Positions 24,885 through 33,237 of a stretch of 64,000 bases of DNA are shown in pieces; position 1 is the stretch's first letter; every line of letters begins with the position of its first letter. The translations under genes and the position numbers were made by a program. Source of the stretch: Paenirhodobacter hankyongi (GTDB lineage: Bacteria; Pseudomonadota; Alphaproteobacteria; Rhodobacterales; Rhodobacteraceae); assembly GCF_003664585.1 (NCBI RefSeq), contig NZ_RCHI01000011.1, positions 1-64,000 of the forward strand, given 5' to 3'. A model generated the notes under the pieces. That model worked only from the letters and a program-made list of their open reading frames with translations, made no database searches and was not told the DNA's origin.

Positions 24885-25880
24885 TCAGGCGTCCGGTCCC
24901 ATCAGCTCGGATGCGATGATTTCGACGATCGGCCGCGCCTCGGCCTCGGTCATGCCGGGGCGCAGGCGCGGGTCATAGAGGATCTGCAACAGCAGCTCGT
25001 CATGGCGGGTGAGCAGCGCGAATTCCTCGTCGTCGTTGAAGATCGAGGGGCGCGCGCGCGGATAGTCGTTGGCAAGGCCGAGGCCCTGCGACAGTTCCTC
25101 GTGGATGCACGAGAGCCGCAGGTCGCGCGGATGCTCGGCGCGGATCACCGCCACGGCGCGCGAATAGTTCGGCGCCGCCCCTTCCGAGAAGGCGAAGACC
25201 ACGCAGAAGGTCGAGGGCGAAAGGTCGGTGATCGCCGAGACCGAGGCCGCGTCGATGCCGGGCACCAGCTCGCGCAGCCGCGGCGCCAGGGCGCGGCGCT
25301 CGTCCTCGTTCACCACCAGCACCGAGAAGTTGCCGCCCGCGGGGACCATGCCGATCGGATGACGGCTCGCCCGCGCGAGCTGCCCGGCATAGGCCGAGAT
25401 CGAGGCGTCGTCGGTGGCGCGCTGCGCCAGCGGCACCGAGGCGCCGAATTCGACCGAGATCCGCACCGGCTCTTCCCAGCGGCGCAGGCGGCTGGCCGTC
25501 TGGCTGGCGATGAAGGCGCCGCCGCGCCGCGAGTATTCGTCGTAAAGCGCGATGTGGATGAAGTCGTCGACCAGCCGGCGCGTGCCGAAGGGGGCGTCGC
25601 GCGGCGCCACGTCCTGGCGCATCAGACCGCGGCCCTTCAGCGTCTTTTCGACCTGCCGGTAATAGGCCTGCATCGCCCGGCTTTCCTCCGAGCGCGGCGC
25701 GACCACCGTGCCCTCGCCCCAGCGGCCGGGGGCGGGCAGGGGCGCAGGGGTGACGTCGGGGGCAAGCACCGGCGGCAAGTCCGGCGGTGGCCGCACCGGG
25801 GCCTCGAAACAGCCCGCGAGCGCCGCACACAATGCCATCGCGCTGCCCGCGCGCAGAGTCCTCGCCTCCCGGTGCCGCAT
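24885..25880 (-). CDS. DUF2927 lipoprotein
   Basis: A 331-residue secreted protein with a lipobox (LCAALAGC, Cys24) and a proline-rich spacer (about residues 28-55), so it should be anchored by lipid on the periplasmic side. The body matches DUF2927, including the conserved block CIHEELSQGLGLANDYPRAR that resembles a metallopeptidase HExxxQ motif. Catalysis has not been shown for this family as far as I know. It is inside the TelA operon, the start at 25880 lying one base beyond the telA-like stop region. Confidence 0.83.
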   Translation of the reverse strand: MRHREARTLRAGSAMALCAALAGCFEAPVRPPPDLPPVLAPDVTPAPLPAPGRWGEGTVVAPRSEESRAMQAYYRQVEKTLKGRGLMRQDVAPRDAPFGTRRLVDDFIHIALYDEYSRRGGAFIASQTASRLRRWEEPVRISVEFGASVPLAQRATDDASISAYAGQLARASRHPIGMVPAGGNFSVLVVNEDERRALAPRLRELVPGIDAASVSAITDLSPSTFCVVFAFSEGAAPNYSRAVAVIRAEHPRDLRLSCIHEELSQGLGLANDYPRARPSIFNDDEEFALLTRHDELLLQILYDPRLRPGMTEAEARPIVEIIASELMGPDA

Positions 25881-25881
25881 C

Positions 25882-27048
25882 TCAGCCCTTGTCCGTCGCC
25901 TGCGTCGCTCGCGCCGAGGACAGCGTCTCGCGCAGCTGGGTTTCCATTTCCGCGAGATCCTTCTCCGCCGCGGCGCGCTTGCGCTTGCCCTCGTCGGCGA
26001 TGCGCAGGCTGTCCTCGATGGTGGCGATCAGCTCGCCATTCGCGGCCTTCACCGCCTCGATGTCGAAGATGCCGCGCTCCATCTCGGTGCGCACCGCGGC
26101 ATTCGCCTCGCGCAGGTTCTTCGCATTCGCGGTGAGCAGCTCGTTGGTCAGGTCGGAGGCCTGTCTGACCGCCCGTGCCGCCTCGGCCGAGCGCTGGATC
26201 GTCACCGCCTGCGCAAGCTGCGTCTCCCACAGCGGCACGGTGTTGACGAGGGTCGAGTTGATCTTCGTCACCAGGGACTTGTCGTTTTCCTGCACAAGCC
26301 GGATCGAGGGCAGGGACTGCATCGTCACCTGCCGCGTCAGCTTCAGGTCATGCACGCGCCGTTCCAGATCGTCGCGCGCGGCGCGCAGGTCGCGCAGCTC
26401 CTGCGCGCGCAGCACCTTCTGTTCCTCGGGCGCGGCCTCGACCTCGGCCGCCTTCGCCGGGATCACCGTCGCATCGACCTCGCGCAGCTTCTCCTCGCCC
26501 GCGGCGATGAAGAGCGCGAGCTCGTCATAGAAGCCGAGCGTCTTCGCATAGAGAAGGTCGAGCGCCTTCACGTCCTTGAGCAGCTTCGTCTCGTGGCCGA
26601 GCAGCTCGTCGGTGATCCGGTCGATCTGGGTCTGCACCGCCTCGTAGCGCGCCAGGAACTGCGCGAAGGGCGCGGCGCGGCCGGTCAGTCGTTCCCACCA
26701 GCTCTGCTTGCGCCGCACGTCGAGCTCGGAGACGGAAAAGCCGCGAAGGGTGGTGACGATCGCGCTCAGGCTGTCGCCCGCGGGGCCGACGTCCTTGTTC
26801 TTCACGTCGGCCAGCATCTCCTGGCTGACCGCCTGCAGGTCGTTTTGCGCACGGGCGCCGAAATACATGATCGAGCTGCTGTCGCCGAGATCGATCTCGG
26901 CCATGCGCGCGCGGATCTCCTCGGCCACCGGGGCCGGGGCCGCGCCGAGGGCCACCATCTCCTTGCCGGGGTCGGCAAGCACGGTCTGCGCCACGGTCTC
27001 GATCTCGGCCACGGCCTGGGCGGCCTTTTCACGCACGGTCTCGGTCAT
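25882..27048 (-). CDS. TelA-family protein (toxic anion resistance)
   Basis: A 388-residue, almost wholly helical cytoplasmic protein of the TelA/KlaA family, known from tellurite-resistance and stress operons. Typical passages: SSSIMYFGARAQNDLQAVSQ, HDLKLTRQVTMQSLPSIRLV and INSTLVNTVPLWETQLAQAV. The ATG at 27048 has GGGGG in front. The family commonly co-occurs with XpaC, as it does here. Its molecular function is unresolved; an envelope-stress role is the usual proposal. Confidence 0.9.
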   Translation of the reverse strand: MTETVREKAAQAVAEIETVAQTVLADPGKEMVALGAAPAPVAEEIRARMAEIDLGDSSSIMYFGARAQNDLQAVSQEMLADVKNKDVGPAGDSLSAIVTTLRGFSVSELDVRRKQSWWERLTGRAAPFAQFLARYEAVQTQIDRITDELLGHETKLLKDVKALDLLYAKTLGFYDELALFIAAGEEKLREVDATVIPAKAAEVEAAPEEQKVLRAQELRDLRAARDDLERRVHDLKLTRQVTMQSLPSIRLVQENDKSLVTKINSTLVNTVPLWETQLAQAVTIQRSAEAARAVRQASDLTNELLTANAKNLREANAAVRTEMERGIFDIEAVKAANGELIATIEDSLRIADEGKRKRAAAEKDLAEMETQLRETLSSARATQATDKG

Positions 27049-27075
27049 ACACACCCCCGGTTTGCGGGGGCGGGG

Positions 27076-27777
27076 TCAGCTGTGCCCCAACTCGCCCGCC
27101 AGTGACACCCCGGATTCGCCCGAACGCCAGGCCGTGCGAATCCCGTACACGCAAGCCAGCGCCTCGCCCGTCAGTCGTTCGAGCGTGTCGCAATAGCTGC
27201 CGAGCGCATATTCGTCCGGCGCGTCGGCAAGGACAACCGAAAGTTTCCCGGTGGCGGCTTCCAGCGTATCGAGACCGCGCGTCAGGTGCGGGCGGACCAG
27301 CGCATGGGCTTCGGGGCGCAGGGCGAGCTCACTTTGCAGCCGGTTCATTGCCGCCCCATATTCGGCGAAGGCCGGCAGCAGCTCGGGCGCGCGGTCACGC
27401 AGGAAGCGATGCAGCAGGTCGAGGCGATGTTTCGTCGCGCCAAGCAGCGCTGGCACGGGGTCGGTGGTTTCCTGCGGCATGGGGGGCTGCGGTGCGCGGC
27501 GGCGCGGCAGGCGCGCGCGCAGATAGCGCGCGAGGCGGTCGAATTCCTCGCCGGCGAGGGGGGCCAGGCGCACGATCGCGCGGCGGGTGGGCTGGTGCAG
27601 GGCGATGGCGATCAGCGCGGCGGGCAGGGCAACGAAGATCAGCCCGGTCTTCACGAAGGAACGCAGGGCCTCGAGAAAGGAGCCCTGCTTCTCGGCGGTG
27701 ATCACATGGGCCGACAGGAAGACGGCGCTCAGAAGCGCGGCTGTACGCAAGAGCATGAGGGGGCGGGAACTGCGCAT
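27076..27777 (-). CDS. Unassigned two-helix membrane protein of the TelA operon
   Basis: A 233-residue protein that I do not recognise. It has two hydrophobic segments (residues about 7-23, LMLLRTAALLSAVFLSA, and 44-63, VKTGLIFVALPAALIAIALH), followed by a basic patch (RLPRRRAPQPP) and a helical cytoplasmic domain (HRLDLLHRFLRDRAPELLPA). It lies between the xpaC-like and telA-like genes on the same strand, which suggests a membrane partner of those two. ATG 27777 was chosen because it puts the first helix near the N-terminus. Confidence 0.7.
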   Translation of the reverse strand: MRSSRPLMLLRTAALLSAVFLSAHVITAEKQGSFLEALRSFVKTGLIFVALPAALIAIALHQPTRRAIVRLAPLAGEEFDRLARYLRARLPRRRAPQPPMPQETTDPVPALLGATKHRLDLLHRFLRDRAPELLPAFAEYGAAMNRLQSELALRPEAHALVRPHLTRGLDTLEAATGKLSVVLADAPDEYALGSYCDTLERLTGEALACVYGIRTAWRSGESGVSLAGELGHS

Positions 27778-27901
27778 CGGGGGCCTCGGTCTTCGGGGTG
27801 GACCCAAAGTCGTGCCGAAGCGGGGCAGATTTGTGGCCCGCACGTGGCCCGGGGGCGAAATTCACCCCAGGGTTGCGAAACGCAGCGTTTCCGATTCCAG
27901 G

Positions 27902-28822
27902 TCAATCTCCGGTCGGGCCAGCCTCGCCGGCTGGTCGGGTCACGCCCTCGCGTGCAAGACGTTCACGCAGCACCTCGATCTCGATGTCGAGCCCCTCGCG
28001 CCCGCCGGCGATCAGGCTGCGGGTGCGGGCGGTGAAATTCGCCTCGAGATCGTCGAGCAGGGCCTCGTAATCGCGGCGTGCCTGCGCGTCGCGGGTGGCG
28101 GCCCAGAGATCGGCGAACTTGACCGTCGCGTCGCGCGCGCCCTCGAGGTAGACGCCCATGTAGCGGCGCGCGGCGCTCAGGTCGCCCGGGTCCTCCTCGA
28201 CGGCGCGGAAGAGTTCGCGCGCGGTGGCGGCGAAGCGCTCGACGCGGGCGCTCAGCAGTGCGTCCTGTGCCCGCACGATCGCCGCGCGCATCGCGGCAAG
28301 GTGCTTTTCGCCCTCGGCGACGACGCGGGCGACACGGTCCTGCTGGAACGGGTCGATGCCCTCCATGCCCTTGTCGCGCATCGGGTCGGGGCCGAAGGCC
28401 AGAAGCGCCAGCCCGGCGCCGATCACGCCGATCACCGCGGCGCCCGCGATCCCGGCAGCCGGGGCCGCGAGCGCGAGACCGATGCCGCCGACGACGGCGC
28501 CAAGCGCTTTGCGCGGCAGGGCCGGGCGGCGGGCGACGCGGCGCGCCTCCCAGGCGGCCTCGGCGCGCAGCCCCTCGCGGATCAGCCAGGCACCGCCCGC
28601 GATCAGTGCGAAGGCGCCAAGATTGCGGGCCAGCCCCTCGGGCCCGTCGCCGAAGGCGCGCGGCAGCAGCGGCGCCGCGGCCGCGATCAGCCAGGTCGGG
28701 CGGCGCAAGAGCGGATGGCGGGGTTCGGAGGGCGCCTGCGGCACGCGGTCGGGCGCGACGCCCGGATAGCCCTCGTCGGTCTTTGGCTGCGGGCTGTACT
28801 TGCCGCCGAAACGCTGGGCCAT
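27902..28822 (-). CDS. XpaC-like membrane protein
   Basis: A 306-residue protein of the XpaC family (5-bromo-4-chloroindolyl phosphate hydrolysis protein). The N-terminal third is hydrophobic with helices around residues 45-60, 66-82 and 107-142 (GIGLALAAPAAGIAGAAVIG), and the C-terminal part is a long helical domain (RRYMGVYLEGARDATVKFAD). XpaC genes are regularly linked to telA genes; both occur here in one operon. The name reflects an early phenotype, and no hydrolase motif is visible. ATG 28822 is one base after the stop of the 27-residue peptide gene. Confidence 0.83.
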   Translation of the reverse strand: MAQRFGGKYSPQPKTDEGYPGVAPDRVPQAPSEPRHPLLRRPTWLIAAAAPLLPRAFGDGPEGLARNLGAFALIAGGAWLIREGLRAEAAWEARRVARRPALPRKALGAVVGGIGLALAAPAAGIAGAAVIGVIGAGLALLAFGPDPMRDKGMEGIDPFQQDRVARVVAEGEKHLAAMRAAIVRAQDALLSARVERFAATARELFRAVEEDPGDLSAARRYMGVYLEGARDATVKFADLWAATRDAQARRDYEALLDDLEANFTARTRSLIAGGREGLDIEIEVLRERLAREGVTRPAGEAGPTGD

Positions 28823-28823
28823 C

Positions 28824-28907
28824 TCAGACCGTCCCTTTCAGCGCGACCGAGAGGGTCAGCGCGAAGAACAGCCAGAAGGCGATGGTTTGCACGGTCTTGC
28901 GCGACAT
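28824..28907 (-). CDS. 27-residue membrane peptide at the head of the TelA operon
   Basis: An 84-base reading frame (MSRKTVQTIAFWLFFALTLS then VALKGTV) with GGGGG four bases before its ATG at 28907. Its stop is immediately followed by the XpaC-like start. It has a positively charged start, one hydrophobic helix and a short hydrophilic end, the make-up of a small membrane protein. It is below usual annotation size limits. The tight spacing and good ribosome site argue for real translation; conservation would have to confirm this. Confidence 0.6.
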   Translation of the reverse strand: MSRKTVQTIAFWLFFALTLSVALKGTV

Positions 28908-29004
28908 GGAACCCCCGGGGTCTTGCCGGCGGGAACGGTCCCGCCCGGCCAGAGAGTAGGCATTCGCGCGCCTCGCTTCCAGTGCCAAGCGGCAGGGCGG
29001 GGGT

Positions 29005-29030
29005 GGGGAAAAGCCGGGCGGGCTTTCCCC
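29005..29030 (-). terminator. Terminator after rluB
   Basis: GGGGAAAAGCC (29005-29015) and GGCTTTCCCC (29021-29030) form a stem with one bulged base, positioned just past the rluB stop on the minus strand. Confidence 0.5.
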
Positions 29031-29056
29031 CTTTCGGTTTGCGGGGACGGCTGGGC

Positions 29057-30856
29057 TCAGCCGCGCTTCGGGCCGGGGCGGCCGAAGGGCTTGCCGCCGG
29101 GCTTGCCGGCACCGCCGTCGCGGTGGCTCTTGAAGCCCTCGGCGCGCGGCTTGCCCTTGCCGCCCTGGCTCTTGAAGCCATGCGACTTGAAGCCCGAGGA
29201 TTTGCCCTCGCCGCCCTCCGGGCGCTTGCCGTAGCCGGGCTTGTCGCCATAGGACCGCGGCTTGTCACCATAGGACGGCCGGTCGCCCGAGCGCGGCTTG
29301 TCGCCGAAGGACCGCGGCTTGTCGCCATAGGACGGACGATCGCCCGAGCGCGGCTTGTCGCCGTAGGACCGCGGCTTGTCACCGTAGGACGGACGGTCGT
29401 CCGAGCGGGGCTTGTCGCCGAAGGACCGCGGCTTGTCGCCATAGGACGGCCGGTCGCCCGAGCGGGGCTTGTCGCCGAAGGAGCGCGGCTTGTCGCCATA
29501 GGACGGCCGGTCATCCGAACGGGGCTTGTCGCCATAGGACCGCGGCTTGTCGCCATAGGACGGCCGGTCGCCCGAGCGGGACTTGTCGCCGAAGGACCGC
29601 GGCTTGTCGCCATAGGACGGACGGTCGCCCGAGCGGGCGGCATAGGGGCGCTTCTCGCCCTCGTCACGGGCCGGGCGCGGGCCGCGGCCGAATTTGCTCT
29701 CCTCGTCACGGTGCGAGCGGAAGCCCTCGCCGCGCGGCTTGAAGCCACGGCCTTCCTCGCCCGAACGCGGGCCGTAGGGGCGCTTGCCGCCCTCGGGGCG
29801 CGGGCCACGGTCGTCGCCGTCGCGGCGCGGACGGAAGCCTTCGCTGCGGTCCCCGTCGCGGGGACGGAACGGCTTGTCGCCCTCGGGGCGCGGGCCGCGC
29901 GGGGCACCGCCCTGGGCGAAGTCCCTCTGCTTGCCGAAGCCCTTCTTCTCGGCCCCGTCCTCGCGGCGCGCAGCGAACGGGCGGCGCTCGCCGCCTTCCC
30001 CCTCTTCACGGGCGCGGCGGGTGGCGCGGTGCTGGGCGCGCTCGATCAGCTCGGCGCGCGGCGGGCGGCCATCCTCGGCGCCCGAGAACAACCGGTCGCC
30101 AAGCTGGTCGCGCAGGGTCTTGCGCTTCACTTCGATCACCTCGCCGGGCTGCATCTCGTTCAGCCGGAACGGGCCATAGCTGACCCGGATCAGCCGGTTC
30201 ACCGTCAGCCCGATCTCGGTCATGGCGCGGCGGATCTCGCGGTTGCGGCCCTCGCGGATGCCCACGGTCAGCCAGGCGTTTGCCCCCTGCTGGCGATCGA
30301 GCGTGACCTCCATCGGCAGGAATTCCTCGCCCTCGATGGTGATGCCGCGGCGCAGCGGGTCGAAGGTGTCGTTCATCGGCCGGCCGTTGACGCGGACGCG
30401 ATATTTGCGCAGCCAGGCGGTCTCGGGCAGCTCGAGGCGGCGCTTCAGCCCGCCGTCATTGGTCAGCAGCAACAGCCCTTCCGAGTTGAGGTCGAGCCGG
30501 CCGATGTTGAGCACCCGCGGCATGCCCTCGGGCAGCTCGTCGAAGATCGTGCGCCGGCCCTGTTCGTCCTTCTCGGTGGTGACGAGGCCGAGCGGCTTGT
30601 AATAGAGCCACAGCCGGGTTTCCTGCGGCGCGTCGATCGGCTTGCCGTCGATCACCACCTTGTCGGTGGGGGCAACATCGAGCGCGGGCGAGGTGACGGG
30701 CTTGCCGTTCACCGTGACGCGGCCGGCGAGGATCATCTTCTCGGCATCACGGCGCGAGGCGACGCCGGAGCGGGCGATCACCTTGGCGATGCGTTCCGAG
30801 GGGGCGCGTTCGGCTTCGCCGCCGGGCGCGGCGGAATTTTCGGGGGTATCGGTCAT
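29057..30856 (-). CDS. rluB: RluB-type 23S rRNA pseudouridine synthase with long repetitive tail
   Basis: Isomerises a uridine in 23S rRNA helix 89. Residues about 20-70 form an S4 RNA-binding domain (RIAKVIARSGVASRRDAEKM), residues 80-245 the RsuA/RluB catalytic domain with the active-site Asp in GRLDLNSEGLLLLTNDG. From about residue 265 the protein is disordered, basic and Gly/Arg/Asp-rich, and includes seven tandem 19-residue units. Total 599 residues, roughly twice a minimal RluB (E. coli 291). Similar charged tails are common on alphaproteobacterial homologues, but this repeat is unusually regular. Start ATG 30856. Confidence 0.9.
   Translation of the reverse strand: MTDTPENSAAPGGEAERAPSERIAKVIARSGVASRRDAEKMILAGRVTVNGKPVTSPALDVAPTDKVVIDGKPIDAPQETRLWLYYKPLGLVTTEKDEQGRRTIFDELPEGMPRVLNIGRLDLNSEGLLLLTNDGGLKRRLELPETAWLRKYRVRVNGRPMNDTFDPLRRGITIEGEEFLPMEVTLDRQQGANAWLTVGIREGRNREIRRAMTEIGLTVNRLIRVSYGPFRLNEMQPGEVIEVKRKTLRDQLGDRLFSGAEDGRPPRAELIERAQHRATRRAREEGEGGERRPFAARREDGAEKKGFGKQRDFAQGGAPRGPRPEGDKPFRPRDGDRSEGFRPRRDGDDRGPRPEGGKRPYGPRSGEEGRGFKPRGEGFRSHRDEESKFGRGPRPARDEGEKRPYAARSGDRPSYGDKPRSFGDKSRSGDRPSYGDKPRSYGDKPRSDDRPSYGDKPRSFGDKPRSGDRPSYGDKPRSFGDKPRSDDRPSYGDKPRSYGDKPRSGDRPSYGDKPRSFGDKPRSGDRPSYGDKPRSYGDKPGYGKRPEGGEGKSSGFKSHGFKSQGGKGKPRAEGFKSHRDGGAGKPGGKPFGRPGPKRG
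29234..29632 (-). repeat. Seven tandem 57-bp units in the rluB tail
   Basis: Exactly 399 bp made of seven 57-bp units encoding S(G/D)DRPSYGDKPRS(F/Y)GDKPR. Within each unit a shorter word (PR-S-Y/F-GDK) is itself duplicated. Differences between units are mostly Gly/Asp and Phe/Tyr swaps, so copy number probably changes by slippage or unequal recombination while the frame is kept. Confidence 0.95.
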
Positions 30857-30976
30857 CGGAGCAGTCCTTCAACGGGAAACGGGGCGCGGAAGCCGCGGCC
30901 AAGGCGGCGCTCTACACCTTTCCGCGGCCCTTGCAAAGCATCTTGCGCGGGCCCGGTTTCACGGCGATGAAGGGGC

Positions 30977-31426
30977 ATGAGCTTCACCTCCTACATGGAC
31001 CTCGCGCTCGAGGAGGCGCGCGCCGCCGCCGCCCGCGGCGAGGTGCCGGTGGGCGCGGTGATCGTCGCCCCGGGCGGGCGCGTCGTCGCCCGCGCCGGCA
31101 ACCGCACCCGCGAACTCAGCGACCCGACCGCGCATGCCGAGATCCTCGCGTTGCGCATGGCCTGCGCCGCGGCGGGGTCCGAGCGGCTGCCGGGCCACGA
31201 CCTCTATGTCACGCTCGAACCTTGCCCGATGTGCGCCTCGGCGCTCGGCCAGGCGCGGATCGCGCGGATCTACTATGGCGCGGCCGACCCGAAATCGGGG
31301 GGCGTGGCGCAGGGGCCGCGGATCTTCGCGCATCCGCAAAGCCACCATGTCCCCGAGGTCTATGACGGCATCGGGGCGCGTGCGGCCGAGGCGCTGCTCA
31401 AGGCCTTCTTCGCCGAAAGGCGCTGA
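30977..31426 (+). CDS. tadA: tRNA(adenosine34) deaminase
   Basis: Converts A34 to inosine in tRNA-Arg(ACG). This 149-residue cytidine-deaminase-fold enzyme has the zinc/catalytic motifs HAEILALR (His, Glu) and PCPMCASALGQARI (two Cys). The start region (MDLALEEARAAAARGEVPVG) is typical of TadA. ATG 30977 follows AAGGGG and is divergent from rluB with 120 bp between. Essential in most bacteria. Cytoplasmic. Confidence 0.95.
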   Translation: MSFTSYMDLALEEARAAAARGEVPVGAVIVAPGGRVVARAGNRTRELSDPTAHAEILALRMACAAAGSERLPGHDLYVTLEPCPMCASALGQARIARIYYGAADPKSGGVAQGPRIFAHPQSHHVPEVYDGIGARAAEALLKAFFAERR

Positions 31427-31438
31427 CCGGAGGACGGA

Positions 31439-31807
31439 ATGAACGAAACTGTGCAGGTGGCGGTCCACCTCGACGAGGCCGACCCCGCGCGGATGCGGAT
31501 GGCGCTGAACAACATCGCCAATCTGCGCGCCCACTACACGCAGGCGGGGCAGGCGGTCGCGGTCGAGCTGGTGGCGAACGGTCCGGGGCTTGCGCTGCTG
31601 CGCGCCGACCTCTCGCCGCTGGCCGACCGGGTGGCCGAGCTTGCCGCCGGGGGCGTGCGCTTCTCGGCCTGCGCAAACACCCTGCGCGGGATCACCCGTG
31701 ACGAGGGAGCCGCCCCCACGCTTCTGCCCGCGGCACAGGTCGTGCCCTCGGGCGTGGTGCGTCTCATCGAGCTGCAACGCGCCGGCTGGGCCTATCTGCG
31801 GCCCTGA
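31439..31807 (+). CDS. DsrE/DsrF-like protein
   Basis: A 122-residue protein with the DsrE-like fold: VAVHLDEADPARMRMALNNI, then a sulfur-relay-like loop with a single cysteine in GVRFSACANTLRGI. Families of this kind bind or relay sulfur, though many genomic copies are uncharacterised. It starts 12 bases after tadA with a GGAGGA site, so it is probably co-transcribed. A role in tRNA thiolation is possible but not shown. Confidence 0.8.
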   Translation: MNETVQVAVHLDEADPARMRMALNNIANLRAHYTQAGQAVAVELVANGPGLALLRADLSPLADRVAELAAGGVRFSACANTLRGITRDEGAAPTLLPAAQVVPSGVVRLIELQRAGWAYLRP

Positions 31808-31837
31808 GCGCGCCCCCGCCGTCGCGGCAGCACGGCG

Positions 31838-31900
31838 CCCCTGATCTTCCAATTGCTTCAAATATCCCGGGGGGGCAGGGGGGCGGCGCCCCCCTTCCGT
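31838..31900. repeat. GC-rich intergenic stem between dsrE-like gene and purD
   Basis: GGGGGGC (31878-31884) and GCCCCCC (31888-31894) pair around a three-base loop, preceded by TTCAAATATCCCGGGGG. The wording is a diverged version of the repeats at 1203-1316 and 43080-43215. It lies between convergent genes and probably ends transcription from both sides. Confidence 0.5.
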
Positions 31901-31907
31901 CCTCTGC

Positions 31908-33170
31908 TCAGAGCGCCCGCCAGCCGATGTCGCGCCGACAGAAGCCCTCGGGCCAGTCGATCCGGTCGACCATCGCATAGGCGCGCTCCTGCGCCTCCTT
32001 CAGCGTCGCGCCGCGGGCGGTGACGTTCAGCACCCGCCCGCCGGTGGCCAGCACCTTGCCGTCCTTGAGCGCGGTGCCGGCATGGAAGACCATCCGCGCG
32101 CTGTCCTCGGGCAGATCGGCAAGGCCGCGGATCTCGCTGCCCTTCACATAAGGGCCCGGATAGCCCTTCGCCGCCATCACCACGGTCAGCGCGTGGTCGT
32201 CGGCCCATTGCGCCTTGACCTCGGCCAGCCGCCCCTCGGCGCAGGCAAGCAGCAGATCGAGCGCCTGCGCGCCAAGCCGCAGCATCAGCACCTGGCATTC
32301 CGGATCGCCGAAGCGGACGTTGTATTCCACAAGCCGCGCCCGGCCGTTCTCGATCATCAGCCCGGCGTAAAGCACGCCCTGGAACGGCGTGCCGCGCGCC
32401 GCCATCTCGGCGATCGTCGGGCGCACGATCTCGGACAGCACCTGCTCCTGGATCGCCGCGGTCAGCACCGGGGCCGGGGAATAGGCGCCCATGCCGCCGG
32501 TGTTCGGCCCGGTGTCGCCATCGCCCACGCGCTTGTGATCCTGCGCGGTGCCCACGGGCAGCACATCGGTGCCGTCCGACAGGATGAAGAAGCTTGCCTC
32601 TTCGCCCGCCATGAATTCCTCGATCACCACCTCGGCGCCGGCCGCACCGAAGGCGCCGCCGAAGATCTCGTCGATGCCGTCGAGCGCCTCATCGAGCGTC
32701 ATCGCCACGATCACGCCCTTGCCCGCGGCCAGACCGTCGGCCTTGACCACGATCGGCGCGCCCTGGGCGCGGACATAGTCCTTCGCCGCCGCCGCGTCCG
32801 AGAACCGCGCCCAGGCGGCGGTCGGCGCGCCGCAGGCGTCGCAGACTTCCTTGGTGAAGGCCTTCGAGGCCTCGAGCTTCGCCGCCTCGGCCGAGGGGCC
32901 GAAGGTCAGGATGCCCGCCGCGCGCAGCGCATCCGCCACACCGGCGGCCAGCGGCGCCTCGGGGCCGACGATGACGAAATCGATGGCGTTTTCCTCGACG
33001 CAGGCCAGCACCGCCGCCGCATCGGTCGGCTCGATCGCGGCCAGTTCGGCGATTGCACCGATGCCCGCATTGCCCGGAGCGACGATCAGCCGGTCGCATT
33101 TCGGGTTCTGCTTCACCGCCCAGGCAAGGGCATGTTCGCGGCCGCCGCCGCCCAGGATCAGAATGTTCAT
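31908..33170 (-). CDS. purD: Phosphoribosylamine-glycine ligase
   Basis: Second step of purine synthesis: joins glycine to phosphoribosylamine using ATP. The 420-residue ATP-grasp enzyme starts [19 protein letters not shown], has the ATP-grasp segment [16 protein letters not shown] and the GARS signature [14 protein letters not shown]. Length is normal. The start at 33170 is set by the family's usual N-terminus. It is divergent from xseA, sharing a 67-bp promoter region. Confidence 0.97.
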   Translation of the reverse strand: MNILILGGGGREHALAWAVKQNPKCDRLIVAPGNAGIGAIAELAAIEPTDAAAVLACVEENAIDFVIVGPEAPLAAGVADALRAAGILTFGPSAEAAKLEASKAFTKEVCDACGAPTAAWARFSDAAAAKDYVRAQGAPIVVKADGLAAGKGVIVAMTLDEALDGIDEIFGGAFGAAGAEVVIEEFMAGEEASFFILSDGTDVLPVGTAQDHKRVGDGDTGPNTGGMGAYSPAPVLTAAIQEQVLSEIVRPTIAEMAARGTPFQGVLYAGLMIENGRARLVEYNVRFGDPECQVLMLRLGAQALDLLLACAEGRLAEVKAQWADDHALTVVMAAKGYPGPYVKGSEIRGLADLPEDSARMVFHAGTALKDGKVLATGGRVLNVTARGATLKEAQERAYAMVDRIDWPEGFCRRDIGWRAL

Positions 33171-33237
33171 CGGCGCACCCCCTTGGCCTTCGCTTTCCGG
33201 CCTTCTAAGGTCAGACCCGACATCAGGCAAGGCGCAG

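Noticed and set aside
27587-30970. 1127-residue plus-strand frame across xpaC and the rluB repeats
   Set aside because: Its repetitive Leu/Val/Ala/Arg text is the complement of the rluB repeat tail; the minus-strand genes have clear domains.
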